DNA of 64,000 nucleotides from Dyella caseinilytica (GCF_016865235.1 NZ_CP064030.1:1178001-1242000); one strand, 5' to 3'. Positions 34,552 to 43,565 are shown, numbered from the stretch's first letter. Translations and numbers: made by a program. Notes: generated by a model from the letters alone, not told the origin.

Positions 34552-35174
34552 GGTTTGGCACTCCATGCCAATCGGCCCGAAGAAAACGCCTTATCGCCGT
34601 GGCGATAGGCGAAGTGCAATTTATCGCGCACCGTATCGTGATGCAGGGTGAGGTCCGCACGTTCGCCGGGGCGCAGTAGGTGCTGGAACTTCAGCGCCTC
34701 CATCGCCGTGCAGCGTGACGGTGTTCCCAGTCGCGTAGCGGCCAGTGCCAGTGCCCAGCCGATCTGTACCACACCGGGAACCACCGGCGCCTGCGGAAAG
34801 TGGCCAAGGAAATAAACCAGATCAACTGGAACGTGCAGCGTCAGCGTCCAGACACCGTCGTGCTGGCTTTCTTCAATTAGCGAGGCATCGCGTGGCAACG
34901 GCGCCTGCAGCCATGCGCCGATCTGCTGTACGGAAGCAGAGACAGGCAGTGCATCAAGCAGACGCCATGCGATGGGTGCACCCGTATAGTCTGTACCTTG
35001 CTGCAAGTGATCGATCACGTACCGCCGACCGCGCTGACACAGCGCTTCGATACCCGCGCTGCTGAGCGCAAGCACAATGCCCGGTTTATCCGCGCTGGCA
35101 TGACCGCACCGCGCGTCCGTCACCCAGGGATGGGTGCGCAGCCGCTCGGCGGTGCGGACCAGATCCATACTCAT
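34548..35174 (-). CDS. ApeI-type dehydratase with a residual AMP-ligase C-terminal domain
   Basis: 208 residues from the ATG at 35174, which overlaps the stop of the apeG-like gene (ATGA), fixing the start. The C-terminal half is a FabZ/ApeI-type hotdog dehydratase (VYFLGHFPQAPVVPGVVQIGWALALA). The first about 95 residues look like the C-terminal subdomain of an adenylate-forming ligase (LRTHPWVTDARCGH ... WRLLDALPVSAS), but the usual PxxxxGK ending with the catalytic lysine reads LPVSASVQ, and the large N-terminal adenylation domain is absent. I infer a deletion remnant of ApeH fused to ApeI. No other AMP ligase is encoded in the cluster. Confidence 0.78.
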   Translation of the reverse strand: MSMDLVRTAERLRTHPWVTDARCGHASADKPGIVLALSSAGIEALCQRGRRYVIDHLQQGTDYTGAPIAWRLLDALPVSASVQQIGAWLQAPLPRDASLIEESQHDGVWTLTLHVPVDLVYFLGHFPQAPVVPGVVQIGWALALAATRLGTPSRCTAMEALKFQHLLRPGERADLTLHHDTVRDKLHFAYRHGDKAFSSGRLAWSAKP

Positions 35175-35716
35175 GCCGCGCCTCGCAGACGCTTGCGTAG
35201 CAGCCATTCGCCGACAAACAGCGTGCCCATGATGAAGTACACCAGCAGGCCGTTGTATAGCGTCCACCACGCCAACGGTGCCCACAGCGTGAGCACGGCG
35301 GAGACCACGCCGTTGAAGACGAAAAATCCAACCCAGACCCAGGTGACCTTGCGCGTATAGGGAATGGCTGCATCCGGCAGATCCGGCTCGCGCACGCGTG
35401 CGATGCGTTCCACCAGCGGCGGTCCGTAGACCAGGCTCAGGCCGAACGCGCACAGCAGAAGTGCGCTGATCAGGGTGGGATACCAGCGTTCCAGCACTTC
35501 GTTGCCGCTGAAAGCGAGCAGGGCGCAATAAGTGAGCGCCGCGCCCAACATCAGCTTTCCGCCGGGTTGCTTCAGCAGCGCCGGTGCGCGAATCAGCCAG
35601 ATCGCGCCGAGTACCAGCGCGAACATCGGTGGCGGCACGCGATCCATGCCGAAATACACCACGAACGGGTAGAGCACCCCGACCAGTGGCAACAGGATCG
35701 AAGTCAGTTTCTGCAT
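35171..35716 (-). CDS. ApeG-like (COG4648) integral membrane protein
   Basis: 181 residues with about six hydrophobic helices (e.g. ILLPLVGVLYPFVVYFG, FALVLGAIWLI, LISALLLCAFGLSLVYG, WVWVGFFVFNGVVSAVLTLW). Family COG4648 is almost confined to aryl-polyene clusters; its role is unknown, possibly holding the assembly proteins at the inner membrane. Overlaps the ACP gene by 13 bp upstream and the dehydratase by 4 bp downstream. Confidence 0.85.
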   Translation of the reverse strand: MQKLTSILLPLVGVLYPFVVYFGMDRVPPPMFALVLGAIWLIRAPALLKQPGGKLMLGAALTYCALLAFSGNEVLERWYPTLISALLLCAFGLSLVYGPPLVERIARVREPDLPDAAIPYTRKVTWVWVGFFVFNGVVSAVLTLWAPLAWWTLYNGLLVYFIMGTLFVGEWLLRKRLRGAA

Positions 35717-35973
35717 GCGTCCTGCTGTGCCTGCACGAAGGCGGCAAGGCTGGCCACGGTAGTGAAGTGCTGGCGGGCATCCTTGGAATCGGAAGCGATG
35801 CGGATGTCATAGCGCTTCTGCAGCGCCAGCGCCAGTTCCAGCGCATCCACGGAATCCAGGCCGAGACCTTCGCCGAACAGCGGCAGGTCGGGCGGAATAT
35901 CGGCGACGGTGACATCCTCCAGATTGAGGGTGTCGATAATCAATTGGGCGATGTCTTGCTGTAGGTCATTCAC
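35704..35973 (-). CDS. Acyl carrier protein (ApeE/F-like)
   Basis: 89 residues with the phosphopantetheine site GLGLDSVDALELALAL (Ser about residue 40). Acidic four-helix carrier. Overlaps the acyltransferase stop (ATGA) and the membrane protein start. Second ACP of the cluster lies 7 kb away (42672-42941). Confidence 0.9.
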   Translation of the reverse strand: MNDLQQDIAQLIIDTLNLEDVTVADIPPDLPLFGEGLGLDSVDALELALALQKRYDIRIASDSKDARQHFTTVASLAAFVQAQQDACRN

Positions 35974-36764
35974 GATGACGCAAGCTCCCTCAGGAAAAGT
36001 TGATGCAGGTGTTCATTGAGACGGCGCGATGCGATCGGCAGCGCGGCGTGAGCATTGAAGGCGTTCGGGTCGATGTCCTTGCCCACGCGCAAGGTCACTT
36101 TCACCCTTCGTTCGGGAATGCGATACCAGGGCTCGGCCTTGGTCAGCGTGGTGGGTTTGACAGTGATGAACACCGGCGTGATGACGCGCGCACCACGTAG
36201 CGCGATGGCCGCCGCGCCGCGATGAAATACCGGTGCACAGTTCGGCGCGGTGCGCGTGCCTTCCGGGAAGACGATCAGCGTTTCGCCGCCACGCAAGACA
36301 TCGGCGGCTTGCTCGAGCATGTCCGGGCTGCCGTTATTGCTGATGTAATGCGCCCGGCATACAGGGCCGCGGGTGAAAGGATTGCGCCACAGGCTCTGCT
36401 TGACGATGCAATTGGCGTTGGGGATGTGCGCAATCAGAAACACCACATCGATCAGTGACGGGTGATTGGCAATGATCATCTGGCCCGGACGTCCAAGCTG
36501 ATCCGCACCCTCAAAGTCATATTCCAGCGTGCCGCTGCGATACATGAACTGCACGTGCAGATAGAACGCCTTGCTGATCGCAGCACGTGCGCGCCGCTGC
36601 CGCGTTTGTGCGTCGCCCGGCAGCAAGCCGAGTACAGGCAGTATGACCAGCCGCAGCACCATGCCGCCCAGTCCGAACAGTGCAAAGCTCGCCCCGGTGG
36701 CCAGCAGCCGCCAGGCTTGGTTGCCTGCGCTTGAACGCCTCACGGTAGTCGCTGCCAGATCCAT
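35970..36764 (-). CDS. PlsC-type 1-acyl-glycerol-phosphate acyltransferase (ApeD-like)
   Basis: 264 residues from the ATG at 36764, which has GGAAGA seven bases upstream; the ATG at 36779 is an alternative. N-terminal hydrophobic segment (LLATGASFALFGLGGMVLRLVILPVLGLL), the NHPSLIDVVFL active-site motif (NHxxxxD, about 100) and the FPEGTRT motif (about 170). Length about 264 and the APE setting match ApeD, proposed to transfer acyl chains to a lipid head. Overlaps the CLF gene end. Confidence 0.85.
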   Translation of the reverse strand: MDLAATTVRRSSAGNQAWRLLATGASFALFGLGGMVLRLVILPVLGLLPGDAQTRQRRARAAISKAFYLHVQFMYRSGTLEYDFEGADQLGRPGQMIIANHPSLIDVVFLIAHIPNANCIVKQSLWRNPFTRGPVCRAHYISNNGSPDMLEQAADVLRGGETLIVFPEGTRTAPNCAPVFHRGAAAIALRGARVITPVFITVKPTTLTKAEPWYRIPERRVKVTLRVGKDIDPNAFNAHAALPIASRRLNEHLHQLFLRELASS

Positions 36765-37483
36765 CGACGTGTCTTCCATGCATGTTCAAGTGTGTCGCTG
36801 CGCATGCAGAGCGCGCGCACGAATTCAAGCGCGTGCGGCCATGCACCCGGTGCGACATCATCACGATTCGGCTCCAGGCGCAGCTGCCAGCGTTCGCCAG
36901 CCTGTGCGCCATGATCCGTCCCGATTCCCCGTACTCTCAGCGCCAAAGCATACGAAAACGGTACGTCGTCGATCCAGTCCCGGTAGGGTTCCGGCGGGTA
37001 TTCTTCGGCCACCACGATGAGCACGGACGGCGCGCCATCGCTCAATAGCGCCGCTGCCTCCACCATGGCATGCTCAAAAGTATCCGCCTCGCCGGCGATG
37101 GCTACTGATTCGCCGTGCTGACCGCGCAGGATCGACCATTGCCCGGCAATCGCGTTGTGCACCGACAGGCCAAACTGCGTGGGTGATAAGGGTTGCTGAT
37201 CAGCCACTTCGCTGAGCAACGCATAGGTGCGTGGTGTTTCACCGTGACGGGAAGCAAACACGAACGGCAGCTGTTCGCCTTCACCACACAGTGGCCAGGC
37301 GACGTGCAGGGTCATGCGCGCCAGACGGCTGAGGCGGCGGCGCTGCATGGCGGGGAGAAAGTCGCAACTGGGCTGAGCTTCTGTATCGGTGACGCTCACG
37401 GGATCTCTCGACCATGCTCGCCAAGCCTCATGGTTTTCGAGGCCGGGTGCCCAGGCGTGCCATTGATCGATGATGAAGTTCAT
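36740..37483 (-). CDS. Chain-length factor-like ketosynthase partner (ApeC-like)
   Basis: 247 residues of the ketoacyl-synt_2 type. It is half the length of a real KS and has no active-site cysteine; the segment where the nucleophile would lie reads SVHNAIAGQWSILRGQHGESVAI. In Xenorhabdus the ApeO:ApeC pair is the type II KS:CLF heterodimer that sets polyene length; the adjacent 37560-38783 gene is the ApeO-like partner. Gap of 76 bp to that gene, overlap with the acyltransferase downstream. Confidence 0.82.
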   Translation of the reverse strand: MNFIIDQWHAWAPGLENHEAWRAWSRDPVSVTDTEAQPSCDFLPAMQRRRLSRLARMTLHVAWPLCGEGEQLPFVFASRHGETPRTYALLSEVADQQPLSPTQFGLSVHNAIAGQWSILRGQHGESVAIAGEADTFEHAMVEAAALLSDGAPSVLIVVAEEYPPEPYRDWIDDVPFSYALALRVRGIGTDHGAQAGERWQLRLEPNRDDVAPGAWPHALEFVRALCMRSDTLEHAWKTRRWIWQRLP

Positions 37484-37559
37484 GCGAAGGCTCGCGCGTT
37501 TTTCTTACTCCCCAGTTTGCAGGGCGAGGAGTAAAAGCGCGTGTAGTGCTGAATGCTCA

Positions 37560-38783
37560 TCACTCACACGCCTTGAAGATCAACGACGTATTAATGCCGC
37601 CAAACGCGAAGTTATTGTTCATCACATAACCCGTGTCGATCGCTCGGCCTTGTTCCACGATGTAATCCAGTTCAGCGCATGCCGGATCGGGCTCCTGGAG
37701 ATTGATGGTTGGTGCAAACCAGCCGCGACGCATCATTTCCACGGCCCACCATGATTCCAAAGCACCGCACGCGCCAAGCGTATGGCCGACATAACTCTTC
37801 ATCGAGCTGACCGGTATGCGTGCGCCAAGCACATCGGCCGTGGCGTGGCTTTCCGCGATATCGCCGCGATCGGTAGCGGTGCCATGTGCGCTCACGTAGC
37901 CGATGGCCTCGGGTGAAATCTGTGCATCTTGCAAGGCCAGCCGCATGGCAGCGGCCATCGTTTCGCTGGTTGGCTGGGTAATGTGGTTGCCGTCGGAGTT
38001 GCAGCCGAAGCCGACGACCTCGGCGTAAATGCGCGCGCCACGCGCACGGGCATGTTCATACTCTTCCAGCACCAGCGTGGCGGCACCTTCGCCGACCACC
38101 AGTCCGTCGCGGCTGCGATCGAAGGGGCGAGGTGTGAGATGGGCTTCGTCGTTGCGCGTGCTGGTTGCAAACAAGGTGTCGAAGACGGCAACGCTGGGGC
38201 CGGAAAGCTCTTCAGCGCCACCGCACAACATCAGCTTCTGCTTGCCCTGCTGGATCGTTTCGTAACCGTAGCCAATCGCCTGGCTGCCGGAGGTGCACGC
38301 ACTGGACGTGGGCAGGATGCGCCCCTTCAGGCCGAAGAACACGCCGATATTCACCGCCGTGGTGTGCGCCATCATTTGCACGTAGCTGGTCGCGGTGACG
38401 CCTTGCATCGAACCGGTTTCCAGCATGCGTCCCATCACGCGTATCGGTTCGACGCTGCCGCCGGACGAGCCGTAGGCCACGCCCATGCGTCCATCGGCAA
38501 TGCTGGCGTCGCTATGTAAACCGGCATCGCGCAAGGCCTGTTCGCTGGCAGCGACTGCCAGTTGCGCGACACGTCCCATCGAGCGCAGATGTTTACGCGG
38601 CCAATCAGGCAACTGGAAGCTGTCGACCGGGCAGCCAAGGCGGCTGTTCAGTGAATCGAAGAAATCCCACTCGGGCATCCTGCGCACGGCATTGCGGCCT
38701 TCGCGCAAGCGCGATTCGATCTGTGACCAATCGTGTCCCAGCGGCGTAATGCCGCCCATGCCGGTGATGACGACGCGCTTCAT
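37560..38783 (-). CDS. Beta-ketoacyl-ACP synthase (ApeO-like)
   Basis: 407 residues from the ATG at 38783 (GGAG nine bases upstream; a longer frame is rejected). KAS fold with VVITGMGGITPLG, nucleophile in TSSACTSGSQAIGYG (Cys about 165), SAHGTATDRGDIAES (His about 300), KSYVGHTLGACGALES (Lys, His about 335-340). Predicted to be the catalytic half of the KS:CLF dimer that extends the aryl polyene. Confidence 0.9.
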   Translation of the reverse strand: MKRVVITGMGGITPLGHDWSQIESRLREGRNAVRRMPEWDFFDSLNSRLGCPVDSFQLPDWPRKHLRSMGRVAQLAVAASEQALRDAGLHSDASIADGRMGVAYGSSGGSVEPIRVMGRMLETGSMQGVTATSYVQMMAHTTAVNIGVFFGLKGRILPTSSACTSGSQAIGYGYETIQQGKQKLMLCGGAEELSGPSVAVFDTLFATSTRNDEAHLTPRPFDRSRDGLVVGEGAATLVLEEYEHARARGARIYAEVVGFGCNSDGNHITQPTSETMAAAMRLALQDAQISPEAIGYVSAHGTATDRGDIAESHATADVLGARIPVSSMKSYVGHTLGACGALESWWAVEMMRRGWFAPTINLQEPDPACAELDYIVEQGRAIDTGYVMNNNFAFGGINTSLIFKACE

Positions 38784-38814
38784 CGGCGAGTGCTCCGTGC
38801 AAAGTAAAAAGAAT

Positions 38815-41178
38815 TCATGAGGAAATGGCCCGGTGATCCGCGCTCGTAGGCACCAGCAGCGCGGTGAAGCCGATCCCCAACAGCAAGGTGAGGCCGAAAT
38901 CACGCAACGCAGGCATTGAGCTCAAGGACAACAAGCCGAATGACAACAAGGCAGTGATCGCAGAAAGCAGCACGCTGGCGTACATCGCACCAGGGCGATG
39001 CGTCACGTGCGGTTCGCCTTCGCGCAGGAATACGGCGTAGTTCGCGCCCACGCCGAGCACCAGCATCAAGGCCATCCAGTGAAACAGCGTCAGCGGTTGA
39101 TGCAAATAGCCAAGCGCTGCCAGCGTGAGCCCGATGCCAACCACTGGCGGCGCCAGCACGCGCGGAACGCCGCGCCATCCATAGCGCCAGCCGAACACCG
39201 GCACGATCAGTAGGATCGCCGCCACCAGCCAGATGCTGGCGTAGCGTCGGTAGCGTCCGAACAATTCGGAAATGCTGGCAGGCTTGTCCACCAGCGTGAC
39301 CCCGGGCAGGTCCGTCGCGGCTTGTTGCAGCAGGGCACTTGATGTGTCGCCTTGCGGCAATACCAGCGAGGCGGCGCCATCGCGCACGTCATCGCCCATC
39401 CAGAGGTAGCGGAAGGGTGTAGCGATAGGGCTCTTCAGCCAGGTCTGCAAGTCGAGCGGTTTATCCGGCCATGCCTGGATAAAAGCATCGATGTCGGTCT
39501 CACGAAATCCGGCGCCGCTCAGCCATTGGCGCATGCGATCAGGTTGTGCAAACAACGGTGCCAGCAAGGATTGATTGGATCGCTGGCGCTGGAGCGACGG
39601 CACCATGCCGGCCAGTCCTAGCCATCCCTGCAACTGGTTGGTATCGACCAAATGCTGCAATCGCTGCTCCAGCGCTTCCTCCCGTTGCAGTACCTGTTCG
39701 GCGTCAGCACCTTGCACCAGATAGAACTGCGTGCCGTTGCCGAGGCCGGTGATGTCGCGGATCTGTGCTTCCTGTTGCGTCAGCGCGACGGGTGGTGCGA
39801 TCAGCAGATGCACGTCGTCATCGTGGCGCAGTTGCCACCATCCCGGTACGGCCAATGCCAGCGCAACGATGGCGAGCAGAGCGCCGCGGCGCCCGGATGT
39901 GACGCCGGAAACAAGCTTCTGCAAGTGCATGGCGCTGTGCACGGAAGCGTTGGATAACGGTTTCGCCGGACGTTGCAGCAACGCCGGCAGCAGCCAGAAC
40001 ACGCTCAGGCACGCCACCGCCATGCCAGTCATCGCAAAGCATGCCATCTGACGCAGTGCTGAAAACGGCACCAGACCGAGCAACGCGTAGCCCAGCAGAG
40101 ACGTTCCCAGCGCAAGCAGCAAGGCAGGGCGCACTTGCCGTAATCCTTGGCGCGGTTCCCATGTTGTGCCCGCGTTGGCGCGGGCGCTGAGATATTGGAT
40201 GGAATAATCCACCGCTTCGCCCAGCAGTGCCGCGCCGAATACCAAGGTCAGCAGATAGATCTGTCCAAAGACCAGTACGCTGACAGTCGTCGCCGCGATC
40301 ACACCCACTGCCGTGGAGAGAAATGCCAGCAGCAACGGTCCTGGCGAACGGAACACGCCCAGCAACAGCAGGGCGATGCCGATGGTGGACACCACGCCAA
40401 CCAGATGCACATCGTGTTCGGCACCGGCACGCGCTGCTGCGGCGTAGAACAGGGCGCCGGTGCGCAGGATGCGCGTGCCGGGCTGATCGTGTTCGACGGT
40501 CTGTTCGGCCTGATCCAGCGCTTGCAGGGCGCGGTGCTGGATCGCATCGTCGTACGAGGAACCGTTGAGCGTGGCGGTGACCATCACATAGCTGACATCG
40601 TCGCGGTGTGCGGTCAGCAGATTGTCTTCGGGCAGCAGGGGCGAGCGGCTCCATGGCTGCTGGTCCAGCCAGTGCTGCAGCCAGCCGAAGGGATCATCCT
40701 GCAGGCGCGTGCCTACGCCGGTGACGAAGGGCTCGTTCACACGCTGCGCCAGCGTCTTGGTGGGATCGTAATCGGCTTGTGCCAGCGCCGTGCGGTCGGT
40801 ATCGGTGAGCAGGCTGAAGCGATGTGCGAGATACGGTGCAACCAGTTGCTGCAAGTCGAACGGAGGAAGTTCGGCAGTCACCGAAGCAAAGACATCGTCC
40901 TTGGTTAGCGCCTGACCGAGTTGGCGCGCAGCAGCTTTGGCACGATCGTCGTCGGCGTTGGCCACCAGCAGGATCACGCGGTCGCCATTGGCATGCGCGA
41001 GCCGCTGCGCGGCCACTTCCGCCAGCGGATTGCGTTCGGTGGCCGGCAGCATCGCGAGCAGATCGGTCTGAATCGGCGAGTGGCCGCGGCCGAACAGCAA
41101 CCATGCGCCGAGCAACGCGATCAACAGTGTTGCCGCACCAAACCAACCCGCGCGCAGCCACAGACCCCGTTGATTCAT
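38815..41178 (-). CDS. MMPL/RND-type exporter (ApeM-like)
   Basis: 787 residues from the ATG at 41178, which overlaps the LolA-like stop (ATGA). Twelve hydrophobic helices in two halves with two large extracytoplasmic loops: helix 1 WFGAATLLIALLGAWLLFG, the SSD-like block STIGIALLLLGVFRSPGPLLLAFLSTAVGVIAATTVSVLVFG and LLGEAVDYSIQYL (Asp in TM4), with a matching block near MLVLGVGANYAVFLREGE. These proteins export aryl-polyene lipids with the LolA-like carrier encoded just upstream. Confidence 0.88.
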   Translation of the reverse strand: MNQRGLWLRAGWFGAATLLIALLGAWLLFGRGHSPIQTDLLAMLPATERNPLAEVAAQRLAHANGDRVILLVANADDDRAKAAARQLGQALTKDDVFASVTAELPPFDLQQLVAPYLAHRFSLLTDTDRTALAQADYDPTKTLAQRVNEPFVTGVGTRLQDDPFGWLQHWLDQQPWSRSPLLPEDNLLTAHRDDVSYVMVTATLNGSSYDDAIQHRALQALDQAEQTVEHDQPGTRILRTGALFYAAAARAGAEHDVHLVGVVSTIGIALLLLGVFRSPGPLLLAFLSTAVGVIAATTVSVLVFGQIYLLTLVFGAALLGEAVDYSIQYLSARANAGTTWEPRQGLRQVRPALLLALGTSLLGYALLGLVPFSALRQMACFAMTGMAVACLSVFWLLPALLQRPAKPLSNASVHSAMHLQKLVSGVTSGRRGALLAIVALALAVPGWWQLRHDDDVHLLIAPPVALTQQEAQIRDITGLGNGTQFYLVQGADAEQVLQREEALEQRLQHLVDTNQLQGWLGLAGMVPSLQRQRSNQSLLAPLFAQPDRMRQWLSGAGFRETDIDAFIQAWPDKPLDLQTWLKSPIATPFRYLWMGDDVRDGAASLVLPQGDTSSALLQQAATDLPGVTLVDKPASISELFGRYRRYASIWLVAAILLIVPVFGWRYGWRGVPRVLAPPVVGIGLTLAALGYLHQPLTLFHWMALMLVLGVGANYAVFLREGEPHVTHRPGAMYASVLLSAITALLSFGLLSLSSMPALRDFGLTLLLGIGFTALLVPTSADHRAISS

Positions 41179-41882
41179 GGCAGGCCGAGCGCTTGTTCTT
41201 CTAATGCCGTGAGCGCGCGGCCATCGCGCGTTTCGGTCATTCGGATATCGGTTTGCGTGCCGTCCTGCATATCGATATGGATGCCTTGCAGAAACGCACC
41301 ACCTTCCAGCCGAATGCCGCGAAGCACTTGTGCCACGCGTGCCTGCTTGGGTGTGAAGCGCAAGGTCCATTGGAGGGTGTTGCCATCGGCCGCGACACTG
41401 AACTGACGCAGCACCGGATCGATCTGGCCTGCAAGCATCGCTTGCAGCATCTGCGCGATCTGGCTGACGCCGCGCTCGTTGCGTACGGCTTGCGCATGCC
41501 CGGCCGCATCGATGCTTACCGTCTTGCTTCCCGTCAGCGCAAGGGTTTGCTGATAGGGTTGTTGTATCTGCCACAGCATGCCGTGACCCGCTACGAACAG
41601 CAGTTGCCCGCTGCTGTTCTGCGGTTGTGTCAATGCCGGGTTGGTACGTTGTTGCGTAAAGTTCGCGCGCACGGACGGATGCTGCCTGAGCTGCGCGAGC
41701 ACGTCGTGCAGCAAATCAGACGACGTGCCGGCCTGCTTTGCGTCTTGCTCCTGCGATAGCGCGATACTTTGCGCGTGAACGGACACCGCGATGCACGACA
41801 ACAGCAAGCACGCGAGCCATGTCAGGCCGAAGCTGCGCGCGTTGCGTGCCGAGCGAGGGAGGGTTCGATAGCGGGTGTTCAT
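41175..41882 (-). CDS. LolA-like periplasmic lipid carrier (ApeL-like)
   Basis: 235 residues from the ATG at 41882, overlapping the glycosyltransferase stop (ATGA). Signal peptide about residues 1-38 ending VHA. The mature part has the LolA/LppX-style pattern SVRANFTQQRTNPALTQPQNSSGQLLFVAGHGMLWQIQQPY and a C-terminal LRGIRLEGGAFLQGIHIDMQDGTQTDIRM. Proposed to ferry the hydrophobic product across the periplasm from the MMPL exporter to the outer membrane. Confidence 0.85.
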   Translation of the reverse strand: MNTRYRTLPRSARNARSFGLTWLACLLLSCIAVSVHAQSIALSQEQDAKQAGTSSDLLHDVLAQLRQHPSVRANFTQQRTNPALTQPQNSSGQLLFVAGHGMLWQIQQPYQQTLALTGSKTVSIDAAGHAQAVRNERGVSQIAQMLQAMLAGQIDPVLRQFSVAADGNTLQWTLRFTPKQARVAQVLRGIRLEGGAFLQGIHIDMQDGTQTDIRMTETRDGRALTALEEQALGLP

Positions 41883-42661
41883 GCGGCGCATTCCAGCCTG
41901 CGTCGCCTGCGCCACAACAACATCGGGGCGCGCGGCAGCATGCCCAGCAGAAGGCGGGTGTGCATGGCGGAAATGCGCAGGTTGTCGTGCAGCATGCGGA
42001 AATGGGATAGACCGTTTTCCGGATAGATCACCCGGGTTGGCAGATTCACGATCGGCACGCCACGCCAGATCAGGCGTACCGCCACCTCTGTATCGAAATC
42101 CATGCGGGCCGGCAGGGGCGCGCGATCGATCTCGTCACAGGTCGCTTCCAGCGGATACAGACGGTAACCGCACATCGAATCACGTAGCGTGAACGAGAGC
42201 GTTTCCAGCCAGACGCAGACGTGGGTGACATAACGCCCGTACAGCCGCGCGCGTGGCACGCTTTCGTCGTAGATCGGCTGACCGCAGACCAGTGACTGCG
42301 GATGGCTGCGGCCGGCAGCAAGGAATCGCGGCGCATCGCCGGCATTGTGCTGGCCATCGGCATCGATCTGCAGCGCATGCGTGTAGCCGGCATCGCGTGC
42401 CGCGATCAGTCCGGCGGTCAGGGCGCGTCCTTTGCCGCCATTGCGCGGCAGGCGGATGAGTGTGACGGCGGTCTCTCTGGCCGTCAGCGCATCGAGCACG
42501 GCACGGGTGGCCTCGTCGCTGCCATCGTCCACGATCATCACCGGCAGATCGTGCGCGCGCATGGCCCGCACCGTCTCGACGATGGTGTCCTTGTGGTTAT
42601 AGATGGGAATCAGCGCGCAGGGCCGGAAGTGCTCTGCGACGGATGCGGACGCCTGCGGCAT
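41879..42661 (-). CDS. Family 2 glycosyltransferase (ApeJ-type N part)
   Basis: 260 residues, GT-A fold: ALIPIYNHKDTIVETVRAMRAHD, MIVDDGSDEATRAVLD, LPRNGGKGRALTAG and the DxD-equivalent QIDADGQHNAGDAPRFL. In ape clusters a glycosyltransferase domain of this type is fused to an LPLAT in ApeJ; here it is its own gene. Probably attaches a sugar to the polyene or anchor lipid. 10 bp gap after the ACP gene. Confidence 0.87.
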   Translation of the reverse strand: MPQASASVAEHFRPCALIPIYNHKDTIVETVRAMRAHDLPVMIVDDGSDEATRAVLDALTARETAVTLIRLPRNGGKGRALTAGLIAARDAGYTHALQIDADGQHNAGDAPRFLAAGRSHPQSLVCGQPIYDESVPRARLYGRYVTHVCVWLETLSFTLRDSMCGYRLYPLEATCDEIDRAPLPARMDFDTEVAVRLIWRGVPIVNLPTRVIYPENGLSHFRMLHDNLRISAMHTRLLLGMLPRAPMLLWRRRRRLECAA

Positions 42662-42671
42662 GAACGTGTGT

Positions 42672-42941
42672 TCAGCGCGTAAGCAGTGTGCGGACCGTGG
42701 CGACCACGTCGCCCACGGTTCGTACGTTTTTGAAATCTTCCGGCTTGATGCGCATGCCAGTCATGTCCTGCACCTGGATCGCCAGGTCGACAGCATCGAT
42801 GCTGTCCAGCTCCAGGTCGGTGAACAGGTGGGTATCTGGCGTGACCCGGGACGGATCGATCTCGAACGTCTCGCGCAGCACATCCTTCAGCCTGAGCAGG
42901 ATGTCGTCATCGCTGATCCCGGTTTCCATGATTGCGCTCAT
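42672..42941 (-). CDS. Acyl carrier protein (ApeE/F-like), first gene of the aryl-polyene operon
   Basis: 89 residues from the ATG at 42941 (a weak AGG site precedes it; METG four codons on is another option). ACP fold with the phosphopantetheine serine in DLELDSIDAVDLAIQVQ (Ser about residue 42) and a C-terminal VRTVGDVVATVRTLL. It precedes all other ape genes, unlike typical clusters where two ACPs are adjacent. Confidence 0.87.
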   Translation of the reverse strand: MSAIMETGISDDDILLRLKDVLRETFEIDPSRVTPDTHLFTDLELDSIDAVDLAIQVQDMTGMRIKPEDFKNVRTVGDVVATVRTLLTR

Positions 42942-43330
42942 ACCTATACACCTGCTCTTGCGATCTTGCATTCCCTGTCCGGGTACTTATCGTGGGCGGT
43001 CGCCTGCGCGCATTGATTGCGACGCAGCGGACCGAAGCCAGATAAGGTCCGGGCCGTGATAAGGAATCCATTTTTATAGCCCGCCGAGCGGGCCCCCCTG
43101 AGCTTTGCCAATGTGGGCAAAGCCTTACGACACTTTTTCTTACGACGGAAGTTTAACAGAACTGCCGGAACGTTCGGGGTCTGCCGGCGCCTGCGGCGTG
43201 AAAAAATTTCGCCGGCAGAACGTTTTACAACACTATCCAGTGCAGTTTTTCCGGGGCAGTCGTTTTCAGGTATCAGGCTCGCCCGATCCGGCGTTGGCAC
43301 CCCGCTGGCGAAGGCCCTCATCAACCCGGC
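42942..43330. other. Promoter-leader region of the aryl-polyene operon
   Basis: About 390 bases without a supported gene. It must hold the promoter for the 13-kb minus-strand operon; a TATAAAA-like stretch (minus strand, near 43070) and a small palindrome CTTTGCC-AATGTG-GGCAAAG at 43103-43122 are the only clear marks. No known DSF- or light-sensing motif could be named. The right edge is the RcnR-like gene fragment at 43331. Confidence 0.5.
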
Positions 43331-43495
43331 ATGTATCAGATCGTAGCGGCGCGCGGCGCCATGAACGGCCTGATGACCCAGGTGATCGGGAGTTACATCC
43401 TTGATCACCTACTGGATGACGCCGATCACACGCCAGAAGCCAAGCAGCGCGATCCGGATGAGCTGGTTGCGGCGTTGAAGATGTATATCAAATAG
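43331..43495 (+). pseudogene. Duplicated 3' fragment of the RcnR-like repressor gene
   Basis: From the CAG at 43337 to the TAG at 43495, 159 bases match 48612-48770 of the intact repressor gene with about 16 differences by my count, in the same orientation. A fortuitous ATG at 43331 opens a 54-residue frame (MYQIVAARGAMNG...) that keeps the C-terminal helices but lacks the N-terminal half with the metal-binding His3 and Cys35. Similarity continues a little past the stop into a palindromic repeat. It is a gene fragment, and the two copies bound the metal cassette as direct repeats. Confidence 0.88.
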
Positions 43496-43523
43496 GTACT
43501 GCCGTTTTAACCCTCGCATGAAC

Positions 43524-43565
43524 CCCTCAACGTCATTCCGGCGAAGGCCGGAATGACGTTGAGGG
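43524..43565. repeat. Perfect 19-bp REP-like palindrome (CGTCATTCCGGC type)
   Basis: CCCTCAACGTCATTCCGGC-GAAG-GCCGGAATGACGTTGAGGG is an exact inverted repeat, longer than most of its relatives here. It lies just after the repressor fragment, where the intact gene is also followed by a repeat of this family. Confidence 0.88.

Noticed and set aside
35175..35915. Upstream in-frame extension of the ApeI-like gene
   Set aside because: Overlaps apeG-like and ACP genes in another frame; the ATGA overlap at 35174 gives the real start.
41179..41574. Upstream in-frame extension of the MMPL exporter
   Set aside because: Translates out-of-frame LolA-like sequence; the ATG at 41178 overlaps the LolA stop.
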